Origin: DATCMU01 sp036563245 | GTDB lineage: Bacteria > Pseudomonadota > Alphaproteobacteria > Rhizobiales > Devosiaceae | Assembly: GCA_036563245.1 (NCBI GenBank) | Contig: DATCMU010000028.1 | Span: 1 to 64,000, forward strand | Length of the DNA stretch: 64,000 nucleotides | Direction of reading: 5' to 3' | Part shown: positions 17,847-26,640 of the stretch, one piece after another | Layout: the number at the start of each line of letters is the position of its first letter | Numbering within the stretch: position 1 is the stretch's first letter | Translations under genes and position numbers: made by a program | The notes under the pieces: generated by a model | What the model saw: only the letters and a program-made list of their open reading frames with translations | What the model was told of the DNA's origin: nothing | The model's database searches: none

Positions 17847-19487
17847 ATGAGCCTGATGAGCGGCCTGATCGCACGAATGTATCGCCTGCCGCCACGGCGC
17901 AATGCGGTGACGGTGATACGGGATCTCGAGGTTCCGGCCGACGACGGCATCGTGCTGATGACCGACCGCTACGCTCCCCGCAAACGCGGCACTCATCCCA
18001 CGCTTCTCATCCGCCTGCCCTATGGACGGCGCAATCTCGCCGCCATGGCCGAAGCCTATGCCGAGCGCGGATACAACACGCTGATGCAGGCCTGTCGCGG
18101 AACCGGCGGTTCCGGCGGCATATTCGACCCGCTCGTGCACGAGCGCAGCGACGGCCTGGCCACGCTGGCCTGGATCCGTGAACAGCCATGGTTCGATGGA
18201 CGGCTGGGGCTGACCGGTCCAAGCTACATGGGCTTCGCGCAATGGGCGATCTGCGATGCCCTGCCCCCGGGCTCGGCCATGTCGACCAAGGTGACCAGTG
18301 CCGAGTTCGAATCCGTGGTGTTTCCAGGCGGCAGCTTCCACCTCGGGCTCTGGCTTTCGTGGATGCAGACCATCGAGGGCCTGCGCAACCCCGGCCTGAG
18401 ATTCGTTGGCGACATGATGAGCGGAGCCATCGAACGAGCAACCCGCAAGGCGGCCAACCATCTGCCCCTGGTCGATGCTGACAAGGTCGCCATGGGCCGC
18501 GAAGTCCCGTTCTGGCGCGACTGGATCCAAAAGGCGGTCGGCAATCACGAGTTCTGGGCCAGCATGGACCACCGCAAGCGCCTGGGGGCGGGGACGCCGC
18601 CCAACCACTTCGTTTCCGGATGGCAGGATTTCATGGTCGACCAGCTGCTGCGTGATTTTGCAGCGCTGGTGGAAGCCGGGCAACGCCCTTACCTGACCAT
18701 TGGCAGTTGGACCCATGTAGACAACGAATTGCAGGCCGAAAGCATGCGCCAGACACTCGTCTGGATGGACGCGCATCTGCTGGCGAAGCCGGGCGGCCTT
18801 CGAAAACAGCCAGTAAGGCTGCACATTTCAGGGGCCGACAAGTGGATCGAAAGCGAATGCTATCCCCCCGATGGCATGTCCGCGAGTTCTTTTCGTCTCC
18901 ACCCCGAGAGCGCGCTGGACCGGGGACCGCCGCCGGATTCGACGCCAAGCCGGTTCGTTTACGATCCCTCGAAACCGACACCGAGCGTCGGGGGTGCGAA
19001 ATTCGCCTTCACTGGCGCCGGTCCCCAGGACACCCGCTCGCTGGAAAGGCGCAAAGACGTGCTCTGTTTCACATCGCAGCCCCTTGATGCGCCACTGACC
19101 GTTGTCGGCAGTCCCACTGTCACCCTGTTCGCCCGTTCCAGCCTGCAGCACGCGGATTTCTTCGTCAGCCTGAACGACGTCGCTCCGGACGGGCGTTCCC
19201 TGAACATGACCGACGCGATCCGTCGCATTGCGCCGGGCACCTGCCCGCCCGATGCCGAAGGCATCTGGCGCATCGAATTGCAGCTGCATGCCGTCGGCCA
19301 CCAGTTTGACAAGGGCCACCGCCTGCGCGTGCTGGTCGCTTCTGGCGCTCACCCGCGCTTTGCGCGCAATCTTGGCACCGGGGAACAGATCGCCACCGCG
19401 ACCGCCATGCGCGCGGCCACCCAGGAAGTCTTCCACGACCCGGGTCACCCCAGCGCCATCACGCTCCCGATCTATCGAGGGCTCTGA
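17847..19487 (+). CDS. CocE/NonD-family hydrolase (X-Pro dipeptidyl-peptidase S15-like)
   Basis: This 546-residue alpha/beta-hydrolase of the cocaine-esterase family has a probable catalytic triad of Ser in GPSYMGFAQWA (about residue 130), Asp in SGWQDFMVDQLLRDF and His in IGSWTHVDNE. The C-terminal jelly-roll half follows (PLTVVGSPTVTLFARSS, DKGHRLRVLVASGAHPRFARN). No signal peptide is seen, so it should be cytoplasmic. Relatives cleave esters or amides, including acylated beta-lactam side chains and cocaine; the substrate here is unknown. It follows adenine deaminase by 33 nt and converges on glcB. Its presence in a purine cluster may be incidental or may reflect hydrolysis of an N- or O-acyl purine compound, which is speculation. 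Confidence 0.85.
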   Translation: MSLMSGLIARMYRLPPRRNAVTVIRDLEVPADDGIVLMTDRYAPRKRGTHPTLLIRLPYGRRNLAAMAEAYAERGYNTLMQACRGTGGSGGIFDPLVHERSDGLATLAWIREQPWFDGRLGLTGPSYMGFAQWAICDALPPGSAMSTKVTSAEFESVVFPGGSFHLGLWLSWMQTIEGLRNPGLRFVGDMMSGAIERATRKAANHLPLVDADKVAMGREVPFWRDWIQKAVGNHEFWASMDHRKRLGAGTPPNHFVSGWQDFMVDQLLRDFAALVEAGQRPYLTIGSWTHVDNELQAESMRQTLVWMDAHLLAKPGGLRKQPVRLHISGADKWIESECYPPDGMSASSFRLHPESALDRGPPPDSTPSRFVYDPSKPTPSVGGAKFAFTGAGPQDTRSLERRKDVLCFTSQPLDAPLTVVGSPTVTLFARSSLQHADFFVSLNDVAPDGRSLNMTDAIRRIAPGTCPPDAEGIWRIELQLHAVGHQFDKGHRLRVLVASGAHPRFARNLGTGEQIATATAMRAATQEVFHDPGHPSAITLPIYRGL

Positions 19488-19577
19488 GCCAGGCCGCAGC
19501 GTTGCGCGCACCACCCCCTGAAACGCATCCAGGAAAAACGCACACCGCTCTTCCCGAATGCGCCGGGGTCAATGGTT

Positions 19578-19615
19578 GGGCGTCGAGACCACGATCGGGA
19601 CCGATCGACACGCCC
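19578..19615 (-). terminator. hairpin directly after the glcB stop
   Basis: GGGCGT (19578-19583) pairs with ACGCCC (19610-19615), extended after a 2-nt bulge by CGA/TCG, immediately downstream of the leftward glcB stop. No T-run follows, so termination strength is uncertain. The convergent 128-nt gap holds nothing else recognisable. Confidence 0.35.
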
Positions 19616-21784
19616 CTAATTGCCAAGGGCAGCCTTGAGTTCGAGGCGACGGGCATGCAGAACCGGCTCGGTGTAGCCCGAAGGCGATTCCGTGCCCTTG
19701 AACACGAGGTCGAGCGCGGCCTGGAAGGCAATGGACGCATCGAAATCCGGCGCCATCTTCACATAGGCCGGATCCCCGGCATTCTGCTCGTCCACCACCG
19801 CAGCCATGCGCTCGAAAACCTCGATCACCTGTTCGCGGCTGACGATCTCGTGCCGCAGCCAGTTGGCGATGTGCTGCGACGAAATGCGCAGGGTTGCGCG
19901 GTCCTCCATCAGGGCGACATCGTGGATGTCGGGCACTTTCGAACACCCGACGCCCTGCTCGATCCAGCGCACCACGTAACCGAGAATGCCCTGGGCATTG
20001 TTCTCCAGTTCGGAGCGGATATCGTTCGGCGCGAGCGTCGCCGTATCGAGCACAGGCATGGAAAACAGGTCGGCCAGCGGGGGCGTCGGCTCATTGTGGC
20101 GACGTTTCTGCGCCGCGAACACATCGACCTCGAGATAGTGCAGCGCATGCAGGGTCGCCGCCGTCGGCGAAGGCACCCATGCCGTGTTGGCGCCGGCATT
20201 GGGATGCCCGATCTTGGTCCTGAGCATTTCCGCCATGGCGTCTGGGGCCGCCCACATGCCCTTGCCGATCTGCGCGCGGCCGGACAGGCCGCATTCCAGG
20301 CCGATCATGACATTGCGGTCCTCATATGCCTTGAGCCAGCGCTCGGACTTGATCGCGTCCTTGCGCAGCACGGGACCGGCTTCCATCGATGTATGGATCT
20401 CGTCGCCTGTGCGGTCGAGAAAACCGGTATTGATGAAGAACAATCGCTGACGCGCTTCGTAGATCGCCGCCTTGAGATTGGCCGAGGTGCGGCGCTCTTC
20501 ATCCATGATGCCGATCTTGATCGTGTTCCGGGGCAGGTGCAGCATGTCCTCGACCGCACCGAACACATCGCAGGCGAAACGCACCTCATCGGGACCGTGC
20601 ATCTTGGGCTTGACCACATAGATGCTGCCGGTTGCCGAGTTCCGGCCCTTGTCGTGCATGGCGCAAAGGGCGGTTACCGCGGCATCGAGCAGCCCCTCTG
20701 GAATGTCGGCGCCGCTCTCGTCCTGTGCGGCCGGCGTGGTCATCAGGTGGCCCACATTGCGCACCAGCAGCAGCGCGCGCCCCTTCAGGGTCAGCGCCGA
20801 GCCGTCCGGCGCGACATAGTGCCGGTCATCGTTGAGGCGTCGCTCGATGGTCTTGCCGCCCTTTACAAAACTCTCGCTGAGATTGCCGTTCATCAGGCCC
20901 AGCCAGTTGCGATAGACGCCGACCTTGTCCGCGGCATCCACCGCGGCGACCGAATCCTCGCAATCCTGGATCGTGGTTACCGCGCTCTCGACCATCACGT
21001 CGGCGAGGCCGGCCTTGTGGGTCTTCCCGATCGGATGATCGGGCGCCACATGCAGTTCGACATGCAGACCGTTGTGCCGCAGAAGGATCACCTGCCGTCC
21101 CGGTTCGCTGGAATAGCCAGCGAACGCCGACGGGTCGGCCAGCCCGGTCTCTCCGTCTGGCGTACCGATGGAAAGGCGCGCGCCGTCACCTTCGGTGACC
21201 ACGCCATAGTCCGTCACATCCGCATGGCTGCCCCCGGCAAGTGGAAATGCCTTGTCCAGGATCGCAGCCACCCGGGCGAAGACCTCGTTCCCGCGCTTGG
21301 GATTGTACCCCTCGCCCGGCGCCAGTTCGCCGCGCTGCTCGATGGCGTCGGTGCCATAGAGCGCGTCATAGAGGCTTCCCCAGCGCGCATTCGCCGCATT
21401 CAGGGCATAGCGCGCATTGGAAACCGGCACCACAAGCTGTGGCCCGCAGATGGTCGAGATTTCGCGGTCCAGGTTCTCGGTCTCAATGCTGAATTCGCCG
21501 GGCGGCTCCACCAGATAGCCGATCTCGCGCAGGAAACTCTCGTAGCCCGCAGGGTCGTTGGCCACCGGACCGTTGGCCCGATGCCAGGCATCGATCTTGT
21601 TCTGCAGGACATCACGAATGCCAAGCAATTCGGAATTACGCGCCCCGAAGCGCGCCACCAGGCCGGACAGCCCCTCCCAGAATTCTCCGGCCGAGACCGG
21701 CACGCCGTCCAGTGCCTCACGCTCGATGAAATCCGCGAGACGGCTGTCGACCATCAGTCCCGCACGCTTGGAATAAACGCTCAT
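19616..21784 (-). CDS. glcB: malate synthase G
   Basis: This 722-residue cytoplasmic enzyme condenses glyoxylate with acetyl-CoA to malate. Length and sequence fit isoform G: the N-terminus MSVYSKRAGLMVDSRLADFIE, then TTIQDCEDSVAAVDAADKV (the acidic active-site region), GSIYVVKPKMHGPDEVRFA and the C-terminal ARRLELKAALG. The ATG has GGGAGAAG immediately upstream; the frame extends 46 codons further without support. Placement next to guanine deaminase and urate oxidase suggests that it consumes glyoxylate made by ureidoglycolate lyase (38 kb) and links purine breakdown to the TCA cycle. It is separated from guaD by about 170 bp and may have its own promoter. Confidence 0.95.
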   Translation of the reverse strand: MSVYSKRAGLMVDSRLADFIEREALDGVPVSAGEFWEGLSGLVARFGARNSELLGIRDVLQNKIDAWHRANGPVANDPAGYESFLREIGYLVEPPGEFSIETENLDREISTICGPQLVVPVSNARYALNAANARWGSLYDALYGTDAIEQRGELAPGEGYNPKRGNEVFARVAAILDKAFPLAGGSHADVTDYGVVTEGDGARLSIGTPDGETGLADPSAFAGYSSEPGRQVILLRHNGLHVELHVAPDHPIGKTHKAGLADVMVESAVTTIQDCEDSVAAVDAADKVGVYRNWLGLMNGNLSESFVKGGKTIERRLNDDRHYVAPDGSALTLKGRALLLVRNVGHLMTTPAAQDESGADIPEGLLDAAVTALCAMHDKGRNSATGSIYVVKPKMHGPDEVRFACDVFGAVEDMLHLPRNTIKIGIMDEERRTSANLKAAIYEARQRLFFINTGFLDRTGDEIHTSMEAGPVLRKDAIKSERWLKAYEDRNVMIGLECGLSGRAQIGKGMWAAPDAMAEMLRTKIGHPNAGANTAWVPSPTAATLHALHYLEVDVFAAQKRRHNEPTPPLADLFSMPVLDTATLAPNDIRSELENNAQGILGYVVRWIEQGVGCSKVPDIHDVALMEDRATLRISSQHIANWLRHEIVSREQVIEVFERMAAVVDEQNAGDPAYVKMAPDFDASIAFQAALDLVFKGTESPSGYTEPVLHARRLELKAALGN

Positions 21785-21949
21785 CCTTCTCCCTTTCCCG
21801 GCTGTTCGTATGCCGGTTCCGCTGGCAAGAGCCGCAAGCCCTGCGGCGTTGAAGTCCGGCGATGCGCCGGCTGATCTCTGGAGCAACGCGGCACATCCGG
21901 AAGAAGCGGCGTCCACCTGCACTGGTTAATTGTCGTATGAACCGATATT

Positions 21950-21965
21950 TGCGTCAATACGCAAG
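21950..21965. promoter_or_regulatory. 16-bp perfect palindrome between guaD and glcB
   Basis: TTGCGT-CAAT-ACGCAA is a perfect inverted repeat overlapping the guaD stop, about 165 bp upstream of glcB. It could be an operator for glcB or a short hairpin at the end of guaD. The stem is only 6 bp without a T-tract, so I favour a protein-binding site. Confidence 0.35.
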
Positions 21966-23261
21966 TCTCGACTTGAGACCAACCCCCGCGACATAGGTCT
22001 CGACGATCGAGCGGTCGTCGCCCATTGTCTGCAGCACGAACAGTTCCTCGGAAAGCGAGGTAACCGTTTCCATGCGCAGCGCGCCGGCAGGCGTTGCCCC
22101 GGCATCGAGCACGACCAGGTCGGCATCCTGCCCCGGCTCTATGCTGCCGATGCGGTCGGAAAGCGAGAGAGCCCGGGCGTTTCCCAGGGTCATCATGTAG
22201 AACGAAAGGAGTGGGGTCAGGGTCTGCCCGTTCAGTTGCAGGACCTTGTAGGCCTCATCGAAGGTGCGCAGCATCGAATAGGAGGTGCCACCTCCCACGT
22301 CGGTCGCCACTGCGATCCGCACGCCACCTTCGGCCAGTCGTTGCCAGTCGAACAACCCGCTGCCCAGAAACAGGTTCGATGTTGGACAGAAAACCGCGAC
22401 AGAACCGGTATAGGCCAAAGCCTCTATCTCTCGCTCCGAGAGATGGATGCAATGCCCAAGAAGGGTACGCGGCCCCAGGAGCCCGAACTGTTCGTAAACG
22501 CCGGTATAGTCAGGCGCCTCGGGATAGAGCGACTGGGTGAAGGCGATCTCGTCATGGTTCTCGGAGAGATGCGTCTGCACGTAGCAACCCGGGAATTCCT
22601 CGGCCAGCGCCCCGGCGGCCTCGAGTTGCTCCGGCGTCGAGGTGATCGCGAAACGCGGCGTGATTGCATAGAGCGCCCGCCCGCGGCCATGCCATTTCCT
22701 GATCAGGCGCCGGGTTTCGTCATAGCCCGATTGCGCCGTGTCGGTCAGCGCCCGGGGCGCCTCGCGATCCATCATCACCTTGCCGCCGATCATGAGCATG
22801 TTGCGCCGCTTTGCCTCGGTGAAGAAGGCATCGGCGGACGCGGCGTGGACGGTGCAATAGGCGGCGGCGGTCGTCGTGCCGTGCCGGATCATCTCGTCGA
22901 AGAACAGCGACGCGATGCGCGAGGCATGCTCGGGATCCCCGAATTTTTGTTCCTCGACAAAGGTATAGGTGTTCAGCCAGTCCAGAAGTTGCACACCGAA
23001 CGAGCCGATCACCTGCATCTGGCTGAAATGGATGTGCGGATCGATGAAGCCGGGCGTGATCAGGTGTGGGCGATGGTCGATCACCGTGCTGGTGGCTGGC
23101 GCGGACCAACCCACTTCCGTATATTCGCCCGCGGCAATGATCTGCCCGTTCTCGATAACGATCGCTCCGTCCACGATATAGCGGACGCAGTCGGTGTCCT
23201 CCGCCGAACGCGGTGCGTCGGTGAAGGTCAGAATCCGGCCTCGCAGGACGGTCTGACTCAT
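21954..23261 (-). CDS. guaD: guanine deaminase (amidohydrolase type)
   Basis: This 435-residue zinc amidohydrolase converts guanine to xanthine and ammonia. Metal-binding motifs are PGFIDPHIHFSQM (about residues 70-82), CYVQTHLSENHDEI, LGHCIHLSE and VAVATDVGGGTSYSM. The extended TYTFVEEQKFGDP segment is characteristic of GuaD rather than of cytosine or atrazine deaminases. Its start overlaps the puuD stop by 4 bp (ATGA), so the two are translated together. It supplies xanthine to XdhAB. Confidence 0.94.
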   Translation of the reverse strand: MSQTVLRGRILTFTDAPRSAEDTDCVRYIVDGAIVIENGQIIAAGEYTEVGWSAPATSTVIDHRPHLITPGFIDPHIHFSQMQVIGSFGVQLLDWLNTYTFVEEQKFGDPEHASRIASLFFDEMIRHGTTTAAAYCTVHAASADAFFTEAKRRNMLMIGGKVMMDREAPRALTDTAQSGYDETRRLIRKWHGRGRALYAITPRFAITSTPEQLEAAGALAEEFPGCYVQTHLSENHDEIAFTQSLYPEAPDYTGVYEQFGLLGPRTLLGHCIHLSEREIEALAYTGSVAVFCPTSNLFLGSGLFDWQRLAEGGVRIAVATDVGGGTSYSMLRTFDEAYKVLQLNGQTLTPLLSFYMMTLGNARALSLSDRIGSIEPGQDADLVVLDAGATPAGALRMETVTSLSEELFVLQTMGDDRSIVETYVAGVGLKSRLAY

Positions 23262-24499
23262 GAACCCCTCTTGGTTTCCCCTGTCGCCTCGCGATACCAG
23301 GTCACCAGCACCGCCCGCTCCTCGGGCGTGATGTCGGTGACGTTGCCTGGCGGCATCGCGTGACTCACACCCGCCTGCAGATAAATCTGTCGGGCGTGCG
23401 TGGCAATGGCTAGATCGCTGTCAAGACGTACGTTTTTCGGCGCCTCGTAAACACCGTCCCAGACCGGCTCGGCTGCGTGGCACATCGAACAACGACTGGA
23501 AACGATATCGCGCGCAGCATCGAAATGTGTGGTGGCGGCGAATTGTTGTGCCTCGCGTGAGGCCATCTCGGAGCTGTCGACCCCGGGCAACTTGGGCGCC
23601 GTGGACAACCACATGATCACGATGAACAGCACCGCGGCGGCCGCCCAGGTCCAGTTCGGACTGCCCTTTCGCGCGTGCCGGGTATTGAAATAGTGCCGGA
23701 TCACCACGCCGATCAGGAAGATCAGCGACGCGATCACCCAGTTGTAGGGCGTCGCGAACGCCAGTGGATAGTGGTTCGACAGCATGAAGAAGATCACGGG
23801 CAGCGTCAGGTAATTGTTGTGGACCGAACGCTGCTTGCTCTGCTTGCCGAGCGCGGGGTCGGGCGCCTGTTTGGCCAGAAGCGACGCCACCACCTTCTTC
23901 TGGTTGGGAATGATGATGAAGAACACGTTGGCCGACATGATGGTCGCGGTGAAGGCGCCCATATGCAAGAACGCCGCGCGGCCGGTGAACAGGTGGACAT
24001 AGATCCACGACATCGCCACCAGAACGACGAACAGCAGCGCCATCAGAACGGTGTCGTTGCGTCCAACGGGCGACTTGCACAAGGCGTCATAGACCAGCCA
24101 GCCCACGCCGATCGAAGCCATGGAAATCGCGATACCGCCCCAGACCGGCACGTCGAGCACATGTCGGTCGATAAGGAACAGGTCGGCGCCCGCATAGTAG
24201 ACGACCGCGAGCATGGCGAACCCGGTGAGCCAGGTCGCATAGCTCTCCCACTTGAACCAGGTCAGGTGCTCGGGCAGGCTGGCCGGCGCCACCAGATATT
24301 TGGCGATGTGGTAGAACCCGCCGCCATGCACTTGCCATTCCTCGCCATGCGCGCCCTCGGGCAGGTCGGGCGACGGGCGCAGCGCAAGGTCGAGTGCGAT
24401 GAAATAGAATGAAGACCCGATCCAGGCGATCGCGGTCACCACATGAAGCCAGCGGACCGCGAATGCCAGCCATTCCCACATGATCGTGAAGTCGGTCAA
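23258..24499 (-). CDS. puuD: membrane-bound urate hydroxylase with cytochrome c domain (PuuD)
   Basis: This 413-residue integral membrane urate oxidase has an N-terminal DUF989-type membrane domain (about 8 helices; WLHVVTAIAWIGSSFYFIALDL at the start, ATIMSANVFFIIIPNQKK in the middle) and a C-terminal c-type cytochrome domain with CSMCH as haem site and a later Met (SHAMPPGNVTDI) as likely axial ligand. It oxidises urate to 5-hydroxyisourate and passes electrons to the respiratory chain instead of O2. I chose a TTG start at 24499 because AGGGGG lies 7 nt upstream; ATG 24481 six codons later is an alternative. It is preceded by the strong terminator of the BMP operon, so it should have its own promoter. 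Confidence 0.94.
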   Translation of the reverse strand: MTDFTIMWEWLAFAVRWLHVVTAIAWIGSSFYFIALDLALRPSPDLPEGAHGEEWQVHGGGFYHIAKYLVAPASLPEHLTWFKWESYATWLTGFAMLAVVYYAGADLFLIDRHVLDVPVWGGIAISMASIGVGWLVYDALCKSPVGRNDTVLMALLFVVLVAMSWIYVHLFTGRAAFLHMGAFTATIMSANVFFIIIPNQKKVVASLLAKQAPDPALGKQSKQRSVHNNYLTLPVIFFMLSNHYPLAFATPYNWVIASLIFLIGVVIRHYFNTRHARKGSPNWTWAAAAVLFIVIMWLSTAPKLPGVDSSEMASREAQQFAATTHFDAARDIVSSRCSMCHAAEPVWDGVYEAPKNVRLDSDLAIATHARQIYLQAGVSHAMPPGNVTDITPEERAVLVTWYREATGETKRGS

Positions 24500-24544
24500 T
24501 GTACTGCCCCCTCGCAACCAATTCGAGTACACCGAACCGCGCAC

Positions 24545-24574
24545 AGAAAAAAGAGGCGGGTCTTTGCCCGCCTC
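24545..24574 (-). terminator. rho-independent terminator of the uraH-xdh-BMP operon
   Basis: On the minus strand an 8-bp perfect stem (GAGGCGGG/CCCGCCTC) with a 6-nt loop is followed by TTTTTTCT. It begins 26 nt after the binding-protein stop and separates that operon from puuD-guaD. Confidence 0.9.
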
Positions 24575-24599
24575 CCGGTTCTTTCAGGCGCGGATGAGA

Positions 24600-25682
24600 T
24601 CAGGACGCGCTTTGCACGCCCTTCACATACCAGTCGATGACCGCAAGGTCGCTGTCCGGCATGGTGGCGCCATCGGCAACCTTCTGGTTGCCGTCCTGGT
24701 CGAAGATCGGGCCGGTGAACACATTGTAGGTGCCATCGTGCCAGCCTTTCTGGATCGCGTCGGCGGCAGCCTGTACGTCCGCTGGCATGGCCGGATTGTA
24801 GGGGGAAATCTTGACGGTGCCTTCCTTGAAGCCCCACCAGGTATCCTGTGAAGCCCAGGTTCCGTCGATGACCGCCTTGGCGCGCGCGACGTAGTACGGC
24901 CCCCAGATATCCTCGATCGCAGTCAGGTGCGCCTTCGGCGCGAAGGTCGACATGTCGGCGCCCTGCCCGAAGCCGTAAAGCCCCTTCTGCTCCAGGATCT
25001 GCAACGCTGCCGGGCTGTCGGTATGGGTCGTCACGATATCGCAACCCAGGTTGATCAGCGTCTCGGTCGCGGCGGCCTCCTTGGCCGGGTCGAACCAGCT
25101 GTCGATCATCACCAGCTTGACCTGGATATCGGGATTGACGGCCTGTGCGGCGAGCGTGAAGGCGTTCACGCCCAGCACCACTTCGGGCACCTTGTACGAA
25201 CCCAGGTATCCGATGACGCCGGTCTTGCTCATCATCCCGGCGATGGTGCCCAGCACTGCGCGTCCTTCATGGAAACGTGAATTGTAGGTCGCCACGTTGT
25301 CGGCCCGCTTGTAGCCGGTGCAGTGCTCGAACTTCACGTCCGGGAACTCGGAGGCGACCTGGATGGTCTGGTCCATGTAACCGTAGGAGGTGGTGAAGAT
25401 CAGCTTGCAGCCCTGCTGCGCGAGGTCGCGGATCACGGGAATGGCGCTGGCGTCTTCGTTCACGTTCTCCACGTAGACGGTCTCGACGGCGCTGCCCAGT
25501 TCCTTCTCGACTTCCTCACGGCCCTTGTTGTGGGCCCAGGTCCAGCCGAAATCGCCGATCGGGCCGAGGAAGATGTAGCCCACCTTGAGCGGGTCCGCCG
25601 CGAAAGCACGGCTTCCCAGGAGCGGAAGGGCGGAGGTGGCCGCCGCGGCCTTCACGAAATTGCGGCGTGTCAGTCTGGTCAT
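24600..25682 (-). CDS. BMP-family (Med/PnrA-like) nucleoside/purine ABC transporter binding protein
   Basis: This 360-residue periplasmic protein has a twin-arginine-like signal (TRRNFVKAAAATSALPLLGSRAFAA, cleavage near residue 27). The basic membrane protein fold follows: VGYIFLGPIGDFGWTWAHNKG, FTTSYGYMDQTIQVASEFPDVKFEHCTGY and GYLGSYKVPEVVLGVNAFTLAAQ. Relatives PnrA and NupN bind purine nucleosides or bases. The ATG at 25682 has AAGGAGACCATC upstream. It is the last gene of an ATPase-permease-permease-binding protein set placed behind xdhC, so uptake of xanthine, hypoxanthine, urate or a nucleoside is likely. The precise ligand is not readable. Confidence 0.9.
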   Translation of the reverse strand: MTRLTRRNFVKAAAATSALPLLGSRAFAADPLKVGYIFLGPIGDFGWTWAHNKGREEVEKELGSAVETVYVENVNEDASAIPVIRDLAQQGCKLIFTTSYGYMDQTIQVASEFPDVKFEHCTGYKRADNVATYNSRFHEGRAVLGTIAGMMSKTGVIGYLGSYKVPEVVLGVNAFTLAAQAVNPDIQVKLVMIDSWFDPAKEAAATETLINLGCDIVTTHTDSPAALQILEQKGLYGFGQGADMSTFAPKAHLTAIEDIWGPYYVARAKAVIDGTWASQDTWWGFKEGTVKISPYNPAMPADVQAAADAIQKGWHDGTYNVFTGPIFDQDGNQKVADGATMPDSDLAVIDWYVKGVQSAS

Positions 25683-25719
25683 GATGGTCTCCTTGGATTT
25701 TTTACGCGGTTTCTTGAAA

Positions 25720-26640
25720 TCAGGCACTTGGAAGGAATGGCTTGCCCAGGCAGGCCGGGGCGTTGCTGCCCACCGTCTCCCTGGCGGAGATGACGGCAAG
25801 CACGACTACGGTCATCAGGTACGGCATTGCCGCCCAGAACTGGCTGGGCAGCAGCGAGAATCCGGCGCCCTTGGCGAGCAATTCAAGTTCGATCAGGAGG
25901 CCGAAGAAATAGGCACCCAGAAGCAGCCGCCCCGAGCGCCAACCGGCGAACACGACCAACGCCAGCGCGATCCATCCGCGCCCCGCCGTCATCTTCTCGT
26001 TCCACATCTGCGAGGTCACCGTGGTGAAATACATGCCCGCGATGCCGGCCATCGCGCCGCCAAAGGCAATCGCGGCAAACCGGACACCGATGACCGAGTA
26101 GCCAATGGAATGGGCGGAAAGATCGTTCTCGCCGACGGCCCTGAGAATGAGCCCCCATCGGGTCGATTTCAGGAACCATGCCACCAGCGGCACCATGATG
26201 AATGCGAAGTAGACGATCGGACTGTAGCCGAAAAACAGTTGCCAGAACGGATGGCGCGCCAGTTCCGCCGGAAAGGGTGAACCGAATATGGGCACGATGC
26301 GGCCGACGAAAGCGGTCCCGATCAAGGAGGACAGCCCGGTCCCGAAGATCGTCAGCGCAAGCCCTGTGGCAACCTGGTTGGAATTGAGGTTAAGAACGAA
26401 GAAGCCGAACATGAGGCTGGCCAGCGCCGCGCCGCCGGATGCGGCCAGAACGCCGAACCACGGATTGCCGGTCAGAACGGTGCCGGCAAAGCCGCCGATC
26501 GCCCCGATCAGCATCATGCCCTCGACCCCCAGATTGAGCACGCCGCTCTTTTCCACCACCAGTTCCCCGAGCCCGGCAAGCAGGATCGGCGTGGAAATTC
26601 CCACGATCGTCATCAGCGTTGAGGTGACATCGAAGCTCAT
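25720..26640 (-). CDS. ABC transporter permease (NupQ/YufQ-like)
   Basis: This 306-residue inner-membrane permease of the BPD_transp_2 superfamily has about 8-9 hydrophobic helices. TPILLAGLGELVVEKSGVLNLGVEGMMLIGA (residues 17-47) is the typical motif of nucleoside-type permeases, which encode two unlike permeases per transporter. Its start overlaps the other permease's stop by 4 bp (ATGA). Confidence 0.92.
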   Translation of the reverse strand: MSFDVTSTLMTIVGISTPILLAGLGELVVEKSGVLNLGVEGMMLIGAIGGFAGTVLTGNPWFGVLAASGGAALASLMFGFFVLNLNSNQVATGLALTIFGTGLSSLIGTAFVGRIVPIFGSPFPAELARHPFWQLFFGYSPIVYFAFIMVPLVAWFLKSTRWGLILRAVGENDLSAHSIGYSVIGVRFAAIAFGGAMAGIAGMYFTTVTSQMWNEKMTAGRGWIALALVVFAGWRSGRLLLGAYFFGLLIELELLAKGAGFSLLPSQFWAAMPYLMTVVVLAVISARETVGSNAPACLGKPFLPSA

